Shown: piece after piece, positions 1 to 10,945 of the stretch
Position numbering within the stretch: position 1 is the first letter of the stretch
How the letters are laid out: the number at the start of each line of letters is the position of its first letter
NCBI GenBank assembly: GCA_013180625.2
Contig: SNVD02011059.1
Coordinates: forward strand, 124,001 to 188,000
Direction: 5' to 3'
Source of the DNA: Boswellia sacra
Lineage: Eukaryota; Streptophyta; Magnoliopsida; Sapindales; Burseraceae
DNA length: 64,000 nt
The notes under the pieces: model-generated
Seen by the model: the letters and a program-made list of their open reading frames with translations, nothing else
The model's database searches: none
What the model was told of the DNA's origin: nothing
Translations under genes and position numbers: made by a program

Positions 1-2647
1 TAAGTCGTCCATGACAAATCTTCTCCAGGTTGGTCAGATTGCTAAGAAACAACGATTCCAGTTGAGGGAAGACCTGATCATGGGATACCAACTTCATTGA
101 ATCCATGATATACAGAAAGTAGGGATTATTTTCAACATGGAGCTCCTTCAGTTCTGGAAAACCCTGCTTATTTACTTCATGAAGAACATTCTTGATGCCC
201 TGCACTTCATCTATATATAAAACTTCCAATCCTTTCAACCGCATGATGTCCTCCATGCAAATATTGGTATTGAACTTGACTTTCAATAAATTTCTTCTCT
301 CATACTTTTGAGGCCAATCCCATTCATCTCCTATGTAAATTTGGTACCTTTTAAGCTTTTCAGAGAACAAGCCCTTTGGTAGGATTTTTGCATCTTTGAT
401 ATGAATATTTAAGAGGGTTAGTCGAGACAAATGCTTCAACTCATGAAGGCTAGCATTCCTTCTGTCAGTATTGGGTTGTTCATCGTCCCATTGTATGCAG
501 GTACATTCTTCCATATACAGTTCTTCTAGTTGAGATAAACTAGATATAACATCAGGAGGAATAACTTTCAGTTTGTAACAATGGCCTAGGTCCAAGACCC
601 TGAGACAACTCAACTGACCTATTTCTTTTGGCAACTGCTCAACATCAGAACCGTCAAGGATAAGGATTTCTAGTTGTCTCAGTTCTCCAACAATAGCTAT
701 GTCTCCCAATATACAATCATATAGAATCAATTCTCGAAGATTTACCAAATGGAGATGAATTGATGATGGAAGTGACAATAACTTCACTCTCCTGAACTCT
801 AAAACTTTTAGTTGTGCCATCCCTGCGAAAAAATTATCATGGATTTTTACAGAAGAATGCTGGCTGATAAAGCGGAAAAGTTCAAGTTGTGGACATTCTA
901 ACCGTTCTGTAAACCCACAGATATTAGAGTTATGTATACTGATAGCAGTGCAATTCTCTATTGTATCCTTACTTGGCCATTTAGGCGAAACAATCTCATC
1001 GCTCACCATGAATACATGCTCGTCTCTGGAAGCAATGGATAAGGCGACATCACGAACAACGTCATGCATGGAAAAATAATCCGGATCATTGGTTTGACTG
1101 TCAAGCAACAAACAAGAGGCTTCAAGTATACTCACCAAATGATACAATCTGTTTCGTGCTTCTTCCACCGTGTTTGTTTCTTGAAGTAGACCCAAACCCA
1201 TACTACGGTACAACAACCACTCCTTTGAATTAAAATCTCCCACTACTAGACTACACAGCAAAAAAATTGACTTGAGTTCCTCATCTTTTAAATGATTGTA
1301 ACTCAATTCTATACTTGAAAATGCCCTTTCCTGGATTCCTGTGAAATTTCTTTTAGAAGGCCGCTTTAGTTCTTGCAACGCGCTGTTCCATTCATATCTA
1401 CTCTTGTTCCGTAAAGCCCTTGCTACTGCAACAATGGCAATGGGTAAGCCTCCACATTCATTTGCTACGTCTTTTGCTATAGATCGCAAATCATGATTTT
1501 CTATAGAATCACCCACCGTCTTCTTGAAAAGACTCCAAGCTTCTTCTTCATGTAAAGTGCCAACTAGGAAATTATTATTACAATTCATCTCACTTAATAC
1601 ATTCAGATCTCTAGCTGTCAACAACACTTTGCACCCCTTGTTATTGTCTCCGAGAGGAATTCCTACTGTCTCCAGATCAAGATCTTCCCAAATATCGTCC
1701 AAAATTACGAGGATCTTCTTCTCTTGACTTGACTCTAGCTCCCTTCTCCTCCCGGGTTCTGCCTTCATCTTACTTGACATTGGATCTTCAATTCTTTCTG
1801 TCGATAACACTTGGCTCCCCAGATCAAGATTTGTAGAGATATTATCCGAAAGAATCTTCTTTTCTCCACCTAAACGTATACGTAGCCTTGATGCTCTTCC
1901 AGATTCTGTTAGCTCACGAAATTCCAGACCAAGATTTTCTGCAATTTCTTGTTGAATTTTTTTGACATCCGGAGTTTGTGATACTTGTGCAATAACAACC
2001 TCATCAAAGAGCTTGTCTTTCTCAGCTTTCATTGCAATTTCCTTCACTAGCATAGTCTTTCCAATGCCGCCCATCCCATACACACCAACCATGTTGACAT
2101 TGGGATCACTTAATGCCTCTTGTATATCCTTCAAAGTTGGCATTCTTGATTCAAATGACTCGTAGCCTTTGGTAGAGGGAATCCATATCTCCTGTGGAAT
2201 GGGCCTGTAGGAAACTCTGTCAAATTGTCCTGCTTCTAGTAGTTCAGCAATAGCCTTCACTTTCGTCACTGCATTCTTGCTAAACTGGAAGCGGGCCTTC
2301 AAGTTCGGACAAAGCCCCTTGAAACATTTGCTCTTGGCGGCTTGCTCTTCTTCTTCGATGATCCTCTCTGGCACTTCAATGAGATGGTCCGCACTAGTCA
2401 GCCACGTCTGAACTTGTTGTTCAATCTCTTCAGCATTTCTTCTGGCTTCATGGACTCTATGACCCACAGAGTCTCTTTGTTCCCTCAGCTTCTCCACTTG
2501 CTGTTGGAGACTTTCAGAGTGGGTCTTGTAGTTGCACAAATAACTGAAATAACGTCCTATTGGAGCAGCCAAGCAGTTGGTAACTTCTATGCCAGCTGAA
2601 ACAACACTGGCAACAGCTGAAACAACACTTGTAACAGGTTCAACCAT
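1..2647 (-). CDS. CC-NB-ARC-LRR disease-resistance protein (NLR), 3' end outside window
   Basis: Reading the minus strand codon by codon from the ATG at 2647-2645 gives an open frame of 882 codons with no stop to the window edge, so this is one long exon, partial at its 3' end. Residues about 1-160 form the N-terminal coiled-coil-type region (start MVEPVTSVVSAV). The NB-ARC follows: P-loop GMGGIGKT at residues 191-198, kinase-2 LVILDDIW at 313-320, CGGLPIA from 398, and MHDVVRD from 527. Leucine-rich repeats run from about 560 to the edge (for example LRQLEILILDGSDVEQLP). NLRs of this class are intracellular ATP-binding immune receptors that sense pathogen effectors directly or through guarded host proteins. 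Odd: about 47 extra residues lie between RNBS-A and kinase-2 (263-309), flanked by two copies of EKKIL. All key motifs are intact, so it is probably functional; its ligand cannot be inferred. The start is supported by a related broken copy that starts at the equivalent ATG (22041). Confidence 0.95.
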   Translation of the reverse strand, partial: MVEPVTSVVSAVASVVSAGIEVTNCLAAPIGRYFSYLCNYKTHSESLQQQVEKLREQRDSVGHRVHEARRNAEEIEQQVQTWLTSADHLIEVPERIIEEEEQAAKSKCFKGLCPNLKARFQFSKNAVTKVKAIAELLEAGQFDRVSYRPIPQEIWIPSTKGYESFESRMPTLKDIQEALSDPNVNMVGVYGMGGIGKTMLVKEIAMKAEKDKLFDEVVIAQVSQTPDVKKIQQEIAENLGLEFRELTESGRASRLRIRLGGEKKILSDNISTNLDLGSQVLSTERIEDPMSSKMKAEPGRRRELESSQEKKILVILDDIWEDLDLETVGIPLGDNNKGCKVLLTARDLNVLSEMNCNNNFLVGTLHEEEAWSLFKKTVGDSIENHDLRSIAKDVANECGGLPIAIVAVARALRNKSRYEWNSALQELKRPSKRNFTGIQERAFSSIELSYNHLKDEELKSIFLLCSLVVGDFNSKEWLLYRSMGLGLLQETNTVEEARNRLYHLVSILEASCLLLDSQTNDPDYFSMHDVVRDVALSIASRDEHVFMVSDEIVSPKWPSKDTIENCTAISIHNSNICGFTERLECPQLELFRFISQHSSVKIHDNFFAGMAQLKVLEFRRVKLLSLPSSIHLHLVNLRELILYDCILGDIAIVGELRQLEILILDGSDVEQLPKEIGQLSCLRVLDLGHCYKLKVIPPDVISSLSQLEELYMEECTCIQWDDEQPNTDRRNASLHELKHLSRLTLLNIHIKDAKILPKGLFSEKLKRYQIYIGDEWDWPQKYERRNLLKVKFNTNICMEDIMRLKGLEVLYIDEVQGIKNVLHEVNKQGFPELKELHVENNPYFLYIMDSMKLVSHDQVFPQLESLFLSNLTNLEKICHGRL

Positions 2648-4120
2648 TTTCAAACCTTTTTTTTTTTTAAGAAATGAAAATCAAACAGAAATAAAAACGG
2701 AGAAAGTAGGGAGGAAGTAACTATTTTTCAAGTTTGAGAAACAGAGGAAAGACAAAATTTATGCCGCAATATTATACAGCACACAATTAGGAAGCAAAAC
2801 CAAAGACGAGCAAAAAAAGATCGAGTAGAAACCAAAGAAGCTCATAAAATGGAATTGGAAACAGATGGGAAACAAGTAATGAAGTACGTTGTGATCTCAG
2901 ATCAAAGTTTTGAGAGACAGAGGAGATGCAAAACTAATGAAAATCAAACAAAGATGAAAACAGAACAACTAGAGGGAGTACTTTGATTTTCTTTTTTCTT
3001 AGTTTTGAGAAACAGAGGAGAGGCAAAACAAATGAAAATCAAACAGAGATAAAAAGAGAACAATAGTAAAGACAATGAAACAAAAAGCAAAGCGTTATGG
3101 AGTTGAAACAAAAGATTGAGCAGAGATTGATGTAGAAGCTTATGAAGAAGTGAAAAATCAGGCGACCAGAAAGTTAATGAGTTGCTTTGTAAATTGTAAC
3201 AGAACAAGAAGAGAGGTGCAGGACGTTTGGGACCTCAAGTGGTAAGCTGTATTCTCAATAGAAAGGTCAGTAACGAAATCTGCTCATTAACTAATTTCAC
3301 TATTAGAACTACCTTCGAGAAGAATTATAAAATTATTTCATTTTGTTCTTTTGAGTATTGTTAAAACAGAGAAATTTGTTGTTGTATGTTGACAATAGTG
3401 CACATGCATTTCTCTATTGACGTGCGTAATTTTTAATGGCCTATTTTATGGAAGAGAGCACTTCAAATTCAGCCATCTGATATTAATCCTGTTACCTCCC
3501 GTGATTTCGCAAAGTATTATTGACAACCCTATCATTAATAATGGACTAATTGTAATCGAGTATGGTCATTATCACTATCTTAAACTTTAAGGATATTACA
3601 TAATTTATTTATTTATATATCATTATTTTTTATTAAATAAATTAATTTTATATATTTATTATTTCAATTATTTTATAATTGATCAATTTTATTTATAAGA
3701 ATTTGTATAAAATTAGTAAGACTAATATTATTCATAATTAAAATTAGTTATTTATAAGCACTAATAACATATATTACTTGTTCAAATGTACTCTTGTTTC
3801 GAAATGCCCTTTCTACCATTTACGAAATGTGCATCACACTGCCTAGCTGGTCAACTTGCTTTTATAGTCTTTGGAAAAAGAAAGCATTCTTTTTCCCAAG
3901 ATAACAGCCACCTGTCAATTCTTTTAATTAAAAATTAAGAACAGCAAATGGTAAAGTTTAGCCTTTAACATTGTGGCAGACAAGCGTGACAATATCGTCA
4001 AAGTTGGCAACTTTGCTAGATTAGTTGCTAATATTTTATGATAATCATTCATAATCAAATGGTAGAATAACTAGATCTTATCACTATATTTAATGTTGAA
4101 TCACTATAATTATAACCAGC
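2648..4120 (-). promoter_or_regulatory. Upstream/5' region of the NLR gene (module U, copy 1)
   Basis: This is AT-rich, purine-rich sequence directly upstream of the NLR start, without a convincing coding frame. The part from about 2700 to 3270 recurs with clear similarity at 8570-9115, 22070-22340 and 24930-25450 (shared phrases such as aagctgtattctcaatagaa). The part at 3820-4110 recurs at 25550-25700. Because copy 1 abuts the NLR ATG, the module is best read as the promoter and 5' leader of this NLR family, duplicated with the genes. I could not assign a TATA box or transcription start with confidence. Confidence 0.6.
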
Positions 4121-4128
4121 CTCGTTAC

Positions 4129-6219
4129 TAGGGATGGCAATGGGGCGGCGCGGCCGGTATCCATCCTGACCCCGTTCAACTAATTTTTACTCCGCCCCAT
4201 CCTATTGTTTCGGAGCGAGACGGAGCGGGGTAAAAAAAATTTGAGGAGACTCAGACTCATCCTGTCCTACCCCACCCCTAAATATTTATATTTTTATAAT
4301 TATATCCCTATAAAATTTATACTTTTTACAATCTCATCTCCATATAATATTTACATATTTACAAATAACTTAATTCTCAATTTTTCATCATATTATTTAT
4401 AATTATGATCATTTTTTAACAATTATAAAAATAATATATCTTCAAACTAAAATCAAAATATTTGTATATTATTATTTAATTTTATTAGTAATAATGTTAC
4501 ATATTCTATTAGAAATTATGTTAAAAGTATATTATTGATTATAAACTAATTAATTGAAAAATTTTCAAATAGTTGGTAATATAATTAAATAAAATGTTGA
4601 TTTAATTTCAATATAATAATAGTAATAATATGATTGGCATATTCATATGTCAATTAGTTAATATTATAAATATTTATAAAACATTAATAATTTAATTAAT
4701 TAATTTCAATTACGATAAATCATATATTTAAGGTTATAAGACAATTTTTATCATTTTTTGTTTATATATTTAGAAAATAATATATTGGTTATATTAAAAG
4801 TATACATTTTCAAAATAATATTGATAATATTGTAATAATTTAATTAGTATTTAGTAATCTGTATCAAGATTGTAATATTGTATATGTTACACAAATTTAA
4901 TTATTATAAAATATAAATATTTAATTACCATTTGATTTTTTTACTAGTAATAATGTTACATACTCTATTAGAAATAATATTAAAAGTGTATTATTGATTG
5001 TAAACTAGTTAATTAATAATTTTTTAAATAGTTGATAATACAATTAAATAATTTTTTAATAGCATGTTGATTTAATTTTAATATAGTAATGATAATAATA
5101 TGATTGATATATACCAATTAATTAACATTATATATATTTATAAAATATTAATAATTTACTTAATTAATTTAAATTACGATAAATCATATATTAAAGGTTC
5201 TAAGATTATTTTTATTATATTTTTATTTACATATATATAAAATAATATATTGATTATATTAAAAGTATACATTTTAAAAATAATATTGTTAATATTGTAA
5301 TAATTTAATTATTACTTAGTAATCTATATCAATATTGTATATATTATCCAAATTTAGTTACTATAAAATATAAAGATTTAATTATCATTAATTACCATTT
5401 GATTTTATTAGTAATAATATTACATATACTATTAGAAATAATGTAAAATGCGTATTATTGCTTGTAAATTAATTAATTGACAATTTTTTAAATAATTGAT
5501 AATACAATTAAATAATTTTTTAATAGCATGTTGATTTAATTTCAATCTAATAATAGTAAAATATGATTGACATATGTCAATTAATTAACATTATATATAT
5601 TTATGAAACATTAATAATCTAAGTAATTAATTTAAATTACGATAAATGATATATTTAAGGTTATAAAATTGTTTTCATCATTTTCTATTTACATATTTAA
5701 AAAATAATATATTGATTATATGAAAGGTATACATTTTGAAAATAATATTGCTAATATTGTAATAATTCAATTAGTACTTAATAATATATATAAAGATTGT
5801 ATATATTATACAAATTTAATTACCATAAAATACAAAATATTTTATTTGTCATTATAACATGATCAAATTGATGTTAAAGATGTTAATTATTAAGTAAAAT
5901 ATAACTTTTATTAAAGTATTTTTATTATTTGTAAAAATATTAAGAATTCATATATATAAAAAATTTAACAAATATAACCTAAAAAATTATTTGACAGTCC
6001 TAATAGTTTAAAATATGACAAATGCACCCCTATATCTTGCGGGGCGGGGCAGGTCAACGGGTCCAAGAGCCTTGCCCCGGACCCGAACCCGCCCCGGCCG
6101 GGGCAAAATTTGTTTGCCCCGGACCTGTCCCAAAATACTGTTTTGACGGGTCTTGCCCCGCCCCAGACCCGACGGGGCACATCGGGGCCCCGGACCCGCG
6201 GGGCAAATTGCCATCTCTA
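4129..6219. mobile_element. Non-autonomous hAT-like transposon (2,091 bp)
   Basis: The left end reads TAGGGATGGCAAT and the right end ATTGCCATCTCTA, an imperfect terminal inverted repeat. The flanks are ctcgttac (4121-4128) and ctccttac (6220-6227), an 8-bp target duplication with one mismatch, as expected for hAT elements. The outermost ~100-180 bp at each end are strongly GC-rich with repeated ggggc and gcccc motifs (subterminal repeats); the interior is more than 80% AT by eye. There is no transposase. The open frames at the right end arise only from the GC-rich subterminal repeats and are not genes. An inverted fragment of the left end lies at 46900-47127. Confidence 0.85.
4486..5865. repeat. 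Three tandem units of ~460 bp inside the hAT-like element
   Basis: The string tagtaataatgttaca or a close variant starts at 4486, 4945 and 5409, giving periods of 459 and 464 bp. Each is followed by the same order of landmarks: attattgatt...taaac, tagcatgttgatttaattt, acgataaat...atatt, and a rise of tatac attt. The units differ by scattered substitutions and small indels. They form the core of the non-autonomous element. Confidence 0.85.
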
Positions 6220-6227
6220 CTCCTTAC

Positions 6228-7559
6228 ATATCTTTTAAACTAATTAATTAAGCTATATTAATGATAATTGAATTTTATATCACAAATAGATCTGTTAACT
6301 TAAATTTTTTTACACAAAATGTTAATGTAAATTTTCAAGTATATTTATCTCATTTCATTCAATAATTGAGATTTAAAGCTTACACATCACATTTTATATT
6401 GTTAGCTCATCAACTTTTTATACCACTAAATTAAGAAAATAATCACTAAAATTTATGTTGAGATCTTCTGTCAAAGTTTGTGATCAAAGATTCAAGTTTA
6501 TATTGCAACTCGTAAAACTCAAGTGAGGTGACATTAATTAATTAAGAAGTATCTCATGAATGATGAGTTAAAATTACGACAATAATAAATTAATACCACA
6601 TCAAGGGATTCAAGATGTGAATTACAAACTTGGGATAATGAGCCAATTTGGAAACGTGCAATAAAAAAATTAAAAATTTGTCTAAACTTAACTAATAAAA
6701 TACTTTTTATTTAACACTTCGGTCATTGATATACATGGTTTGTATAATATAAGAAGATAAGGATATTTGTCATGATCTTCATTCTATAAGTGGAAACATG
6801 AACCATGAGTAGGAAGCATTTAAATAATGAATTATAATTTATATTAATAAGTTATCAGAAAAGATTCAAACAAATTAGGTAGAAAACAAAAGAAATCAGC
6901 CCCTAATTTTTTTTCTTAATTAATGTTAAAAAGAAAAAAGTAAAAGTTAGTCAAAAGAAAAACGATAAATAGTAGTCTCTCCAAAAATATTATTTAGTAG
7001 TAATCGTGGCAGACAACGAGGACCAAAGCATGAAATTAAAATTAAAATCGGGAAGCATGATTTTTTGAATAAAATCTTCAAGCGGAAACATGTATCTTCA
7101 ATGAATGAACCAATATTCACTAATCTATTAGTAAATTATAAGAAAGAGCACCGCAAAGGAATATAATAAAACTAACGCAATATGAATGGCAGCTGGAAAG
7201 GTAATTAATCAACAGTATCAATTAATCAGGTTAGGTGAAGGTCACAGCAAATTGCTTTTTTTTTCAATTAAATTTTGGAGAGAAAAAGAGTAGAAGTTAA
7301 ACATCAGCAAATTAAGTGATTAAGATCACTACTTTTCAACGTGGAAAAGCAAATGCTGAATTAAATAAACTCATATATGCATAGTACCTCTCCTCCAATT
7401 ATTGATATAGGATCACTATTCAATAATATTAGTATTTCATGTAACAAATGAGAAATAATCAAATAATTATGTAGTAAATAGAACTACTCTTACAAACTAT
7501 CCATACAGATTCATCCATATAAACTATATGATATTATTAAATAAATATTATATCATCTA
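6228..7559. other. AT-rich intergenic stretch, no gene seen
   Basis: Nothing here supports a coding region, RNA gene or transposon terminus. It holds short A- and T-runs and scattered stops in all frames. Confidence 0.6.
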
Positions 7560-8060
7560 CATTAATTAACGTAATTAAGACTTGAAATTTACTCTTCCAA
7601 TTAAATTACTATGTTTTAGTTTGTATGAGAAATTTTGTAGAGATAATTTGTAAGAATAGTATTGTAAGAATAATATTATTCTTATACAATATACTAACCA
7701 TATGACTTCCCCTCTTGGGTTGGGTTGTAAGCTTACAATCCAGTGTCTAATCAGAGTAGAGATGGCTTTGAAAGTTTGAAACTGATCAGAGGTGTTGAAT
7801 ATAAATATATAGATGAGATATGGAGAGATGTAATAAAACTTGAAAATCAGCATAAATATAAAAGGTTGTTTGGAGGAGAAAGTATGAGGCTTGTTGCTAG
7901 TGCTGCCAGCGCGTTGTTGAATTGCACTTGCATAGGTCATTTTTGTACCGAACGTTTGTTGATATTCATTAACTCTGAATTCATCAATTATCCCCAGGCA
8001 AGGCGTTATGAAATACTCCTCTCCAATGCATACAACAAAATTATCAATATTTGAATTACT
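7560..8060. repeat. NLR-cluster repeat module R, copy 1
   Basis: This segment (landmarks cttgggttgggttgtaagc and ttgcataggtcattttt) recurs at about 22380-22790 and 23460-23930, with the same order of landmarks. Open frames of 103 codons on plus and 166 on minus exist here, but the other two copies break them, so I do not call a gene. In the copy at 22.4 kb the module runs directly into an NB-ARC fragment, so it travels with the NLR family and may be a former flank or intron. Confidence 0.65.
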
Positions 8061-8569
8061 TTGTACTTTTAACATAATTGTAACATAGTTCTTTTACTTG
8101 ATGGCCACATGATAGACTACAAAATCATTCATAGAAGTCATTGTAACATAATATAAAATGATGAATTCACATCCTGTAGCATAAAGAAATTTTTATGGTA
8201 TCATATATTCATAGGTCACTGTTGAAAGTAAGGAGTGAAGAAGAAATTCTATTATAACTTCATAATTATAATATCCTCTTTTCATCAAATTTCATTTTAT
8301 TTTATTAGATTTCATTGATTAATTTTCCTACAAGAAAAACATAGTAACTCTGATCTTGATCAGGATCAGGTTTCTAAGCTTATTCATCGACCACATAAGT
8401 TTCTCAATTGTAAGTATTTTATCCCTATATTCTATGCAATTTAATTATTTAAGTTGATAACTGTTTTAGATGTATTGATTCTCTTAAATTTATTTTATTT
8501 ATATTTACTTAGGATTTGTGGATTGGTTTACTTGAAAGGAGAAGTGAAGGGGAGGATTAATTTTGATCC
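8061..8569. other. Intergenic stretch between modules R and U, no gene seen
   Basis: AT-rich sequence with no recognisable feature. It leads into the second copy of the NLR upstream module. Confidence 0.5.
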
Positions 8570-9115
8570 AGTACTGACAGAGAAAGTAGGGAGGATGTAA
8601 TTATTTTTCAAGTTTTAAGAAACAGAGGGAATGCAAAATTTACGAAAGAAAATTAAATAGCACAATGAGGAAGCAAACCAAATAGCAGCAGAAAAAGATC
8701 GAGTTGAAATGAAAACGAAACGCAGCCGCACACCGAACAATTAGGGATCATATTCTTTTTTTTTTTTTATAGTATGTTTTGATATAGAGGAGATGCAAAA
8801 CTAATAATAATCAATCAAAGATGAAAACAAAACATCTAGAGGGAGTACTTTAATTTTTTTTTCTTAGGTTTCAGAAACAGAGAAAAGGCAAAAGAAATGA
8901 AAATCAAACAAAGATAAAAACATAACAAAGGTAAAGACAATGAAACAAAAAGCAAAGCGTTGAAACGAAGGGCAAAAAAAAAAAAAAAAAAAAAAAGGAA
9001 ACTTGAGATAGCTGCTTTGTAAATTGTAACAGAACAAGAAGAGAAGTGGATGACGTTTGGGATCTCAAGCGGTAAGCTGTATTCTCAATAGAAAGAGTTC
9101 AAACAGTGAAAAGTC
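8570..9115 (-). repeat. NLR upstream module U, copy 2, with no gene attached
   Basis: It is similar to 2700-3270, which abuts the intact NLR start, and contains the same run of phrases (agaaagtagggagga near the start, aagctgtattctcaatag near the end). No CC or NB-ARC sequence follows on the expected side; module R lies there instead. It carries a poly-A run of about 23 bases near 8974. It is read as an orphaned promoter region of a lost NLR copy. Confidence 0.6.
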
Positions 9116-9419
9116 CGTCCTCTTTGTTTATAATATAATAAAATATTCCTCAGTGGACGTCACCCACCCACACGGGCCATGCCCGCTATGCTTTCTATAT
9201 TTTTTTCTGAAAGTTTTTCTAAAAATTCTGGTATTCCATCCACATAAACCGACAATGTGCATACTGCATCAGCTGTGTGACTCCTTTTTATTTAGAAAAA
9301 AAAAGTGCTCGTAAAGAAATAATTTAAGGATTAATTTAATAAATAGCCACGTCGACAGATTTAAATTGGAAGCATTAAAAATATTTATAATCAAATAGTG
9401 ATATTTTATTCTTATTTAT

Positions 9420-10133
9420 CATTAATTTCTGTATGTCGTTACCCCAAGCTTTTTATGGTGCAAGTTGTTCACAAATAGTATATTGATTGGTAAATGGAGT
9501 CCATACATCAATATCAACATTAAAGAAAGACCATGCGCAAGTCTTTATAATCAATAAATAATACAATTATATCCTGAATGAATAAATAATGGCAGGTGCA
9601 GAAACACTTTTTTTATGTAAAATATTTATTCCTGCACGTCGGTCCAGTGAAGTGGCTGCCGGTACTAAACTAGTTTTTTTCTTTTTTTTTACTTTAATAC
9701 TATTTTTCAAATTATTTATGTACACCGAATATAATATCTTTATATGATCATTACCTCATCTATTTTAATTAATATCATTTATTATTAGTATATATTTATT
9801 AAATTACATCATATATCCGTTTATATAATAAATTTGTATAAATAATTTATAAAAATAGCAAAACTCTGTAATTTTGTGTTTTAATAATTTATTTGCAACC
9901 AAACTCCACCAACTCTCAACCGCTCATTTCTTTATAAACCGCATAATCTAGCCTGTGACTAAGTCAATCCGAAATTGGATCGTTTACTTGATTTATAAAA
10001 CTTTCTTTAAACAATTAATAGTTAGGGCACATTAGGAACAACGAAGAATTATAACATTGCATCTTTAACGTCAGCCTACATATAAGTGGCTATCATGTCT
10101 TTGTCCCAATTTCTTCGCTCGTTTTCCATTGGC
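9420..10133. repeat. Duplicated segment D, left part of copy 1
   Basis: It matches 19440-20157 closely (landmarks ctgcacgtcggtcca, ctcaaccgctcatttctttat, tctttaacgtcagcctacat). The first ~280 bp are present a third time at 19140-19360. Copy 1 is split at 10133/10134 by a hAT element; copy 2 keeps the unsplit site. No gene is recognised in the segment. Confidence 0.8.
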
Positions 10134-10559
10134 TAAAAGTGACAATTTTCGACACGACACGCGAACACGACTTGACACGACATGGATTTAAGCGGGTTTA
10201 GGTTTTAGGTTATTCGTATTCGTGTCGTGTTCGTGTCAAAGATTTCAACCCGTTTAATAATCGTGTCGTGTTCGGGTTTACAGTCTTCGACACGCGAACA
10301 CGATTATGACACGACACGATTATGACACGAACACGTTTACGACACGCGTAACACGAATAACACGAATACATATTTAACACGATTAACACGAATATTGACA
10401 CGATTATTAAAAAAATATTAAATTTAATATTTTAATTTTGGACATTTTAGTCCTTATATTAATTCAAATTTTAAACTAAGTATATAATTTTAAAACGTAA
10501 TAAATTTAAAAGCTCAGGGTAATTTTGCCATTTAATCAAAATTGAAACCTAATTGATTA

Positions 10560-10945
10560 ATTCACTCAAAATTGGAAATGGAAAAGGGAAAATTGGAACC
10601 ATAATGGCTTTGAAACTCTGAAAACATGTGAAGAACTCTCCTCACTGCCGCCGGCCATCTGCGATTGCTATGCCCAGCTAATCATCACGGCTTCAACTGC
10701 TCAGCACCATCGCTCCACCACCTAGTCCTCCCCTTCCGGTGACTACATTGTCCAGTCTTCCAGTCCTCGTCACGATCTCAGGCCATAGCCAAGGGAAGCT
10801 GCCTGCAGCGTTTCTCCATCTTCGATCCTCACTGCCGCCAGCCGTCGTAGCTTCATCACCCTCCAACGTCCAGTCCTCTCCCTGTCCTCAAGCTGTGACC
10901 ACAGCCCTACAATATTTCCGTCCATCTCGTCACAATACGTCCTCT
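10560..10945 (+). other. Probable 5' untranslated exon of the hAT transposase gene
   Basis: A C-rich, less AT-rich block shared with copy 2 (32200-32530) ends at a good donor site, gtaaga, at 10946. The next shared acceptor, ttatgcag, ends at 12708, just before the transposase ATG at 12724. An intron of about 1.76 kb is therefore inferred. The 93-codon frame inside this block is not kept in copy 2, so it is unlikely to be coding. Confidence 0.5.

Noticed and set aside
5965..6243. Overlapping open frames on both strands rich in Gly, Pro and Arg
   Set aside because: They are produced by the GC-rich subterminal repeats of the hAT-like element; no protein family fits.
7575..8075. 166-codon minus-strand and 103-codon plus-strand frames
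   Set aside because: Two related copies of the same module at 22.4 and 23.5 kb break both frames, and no family is recognised.
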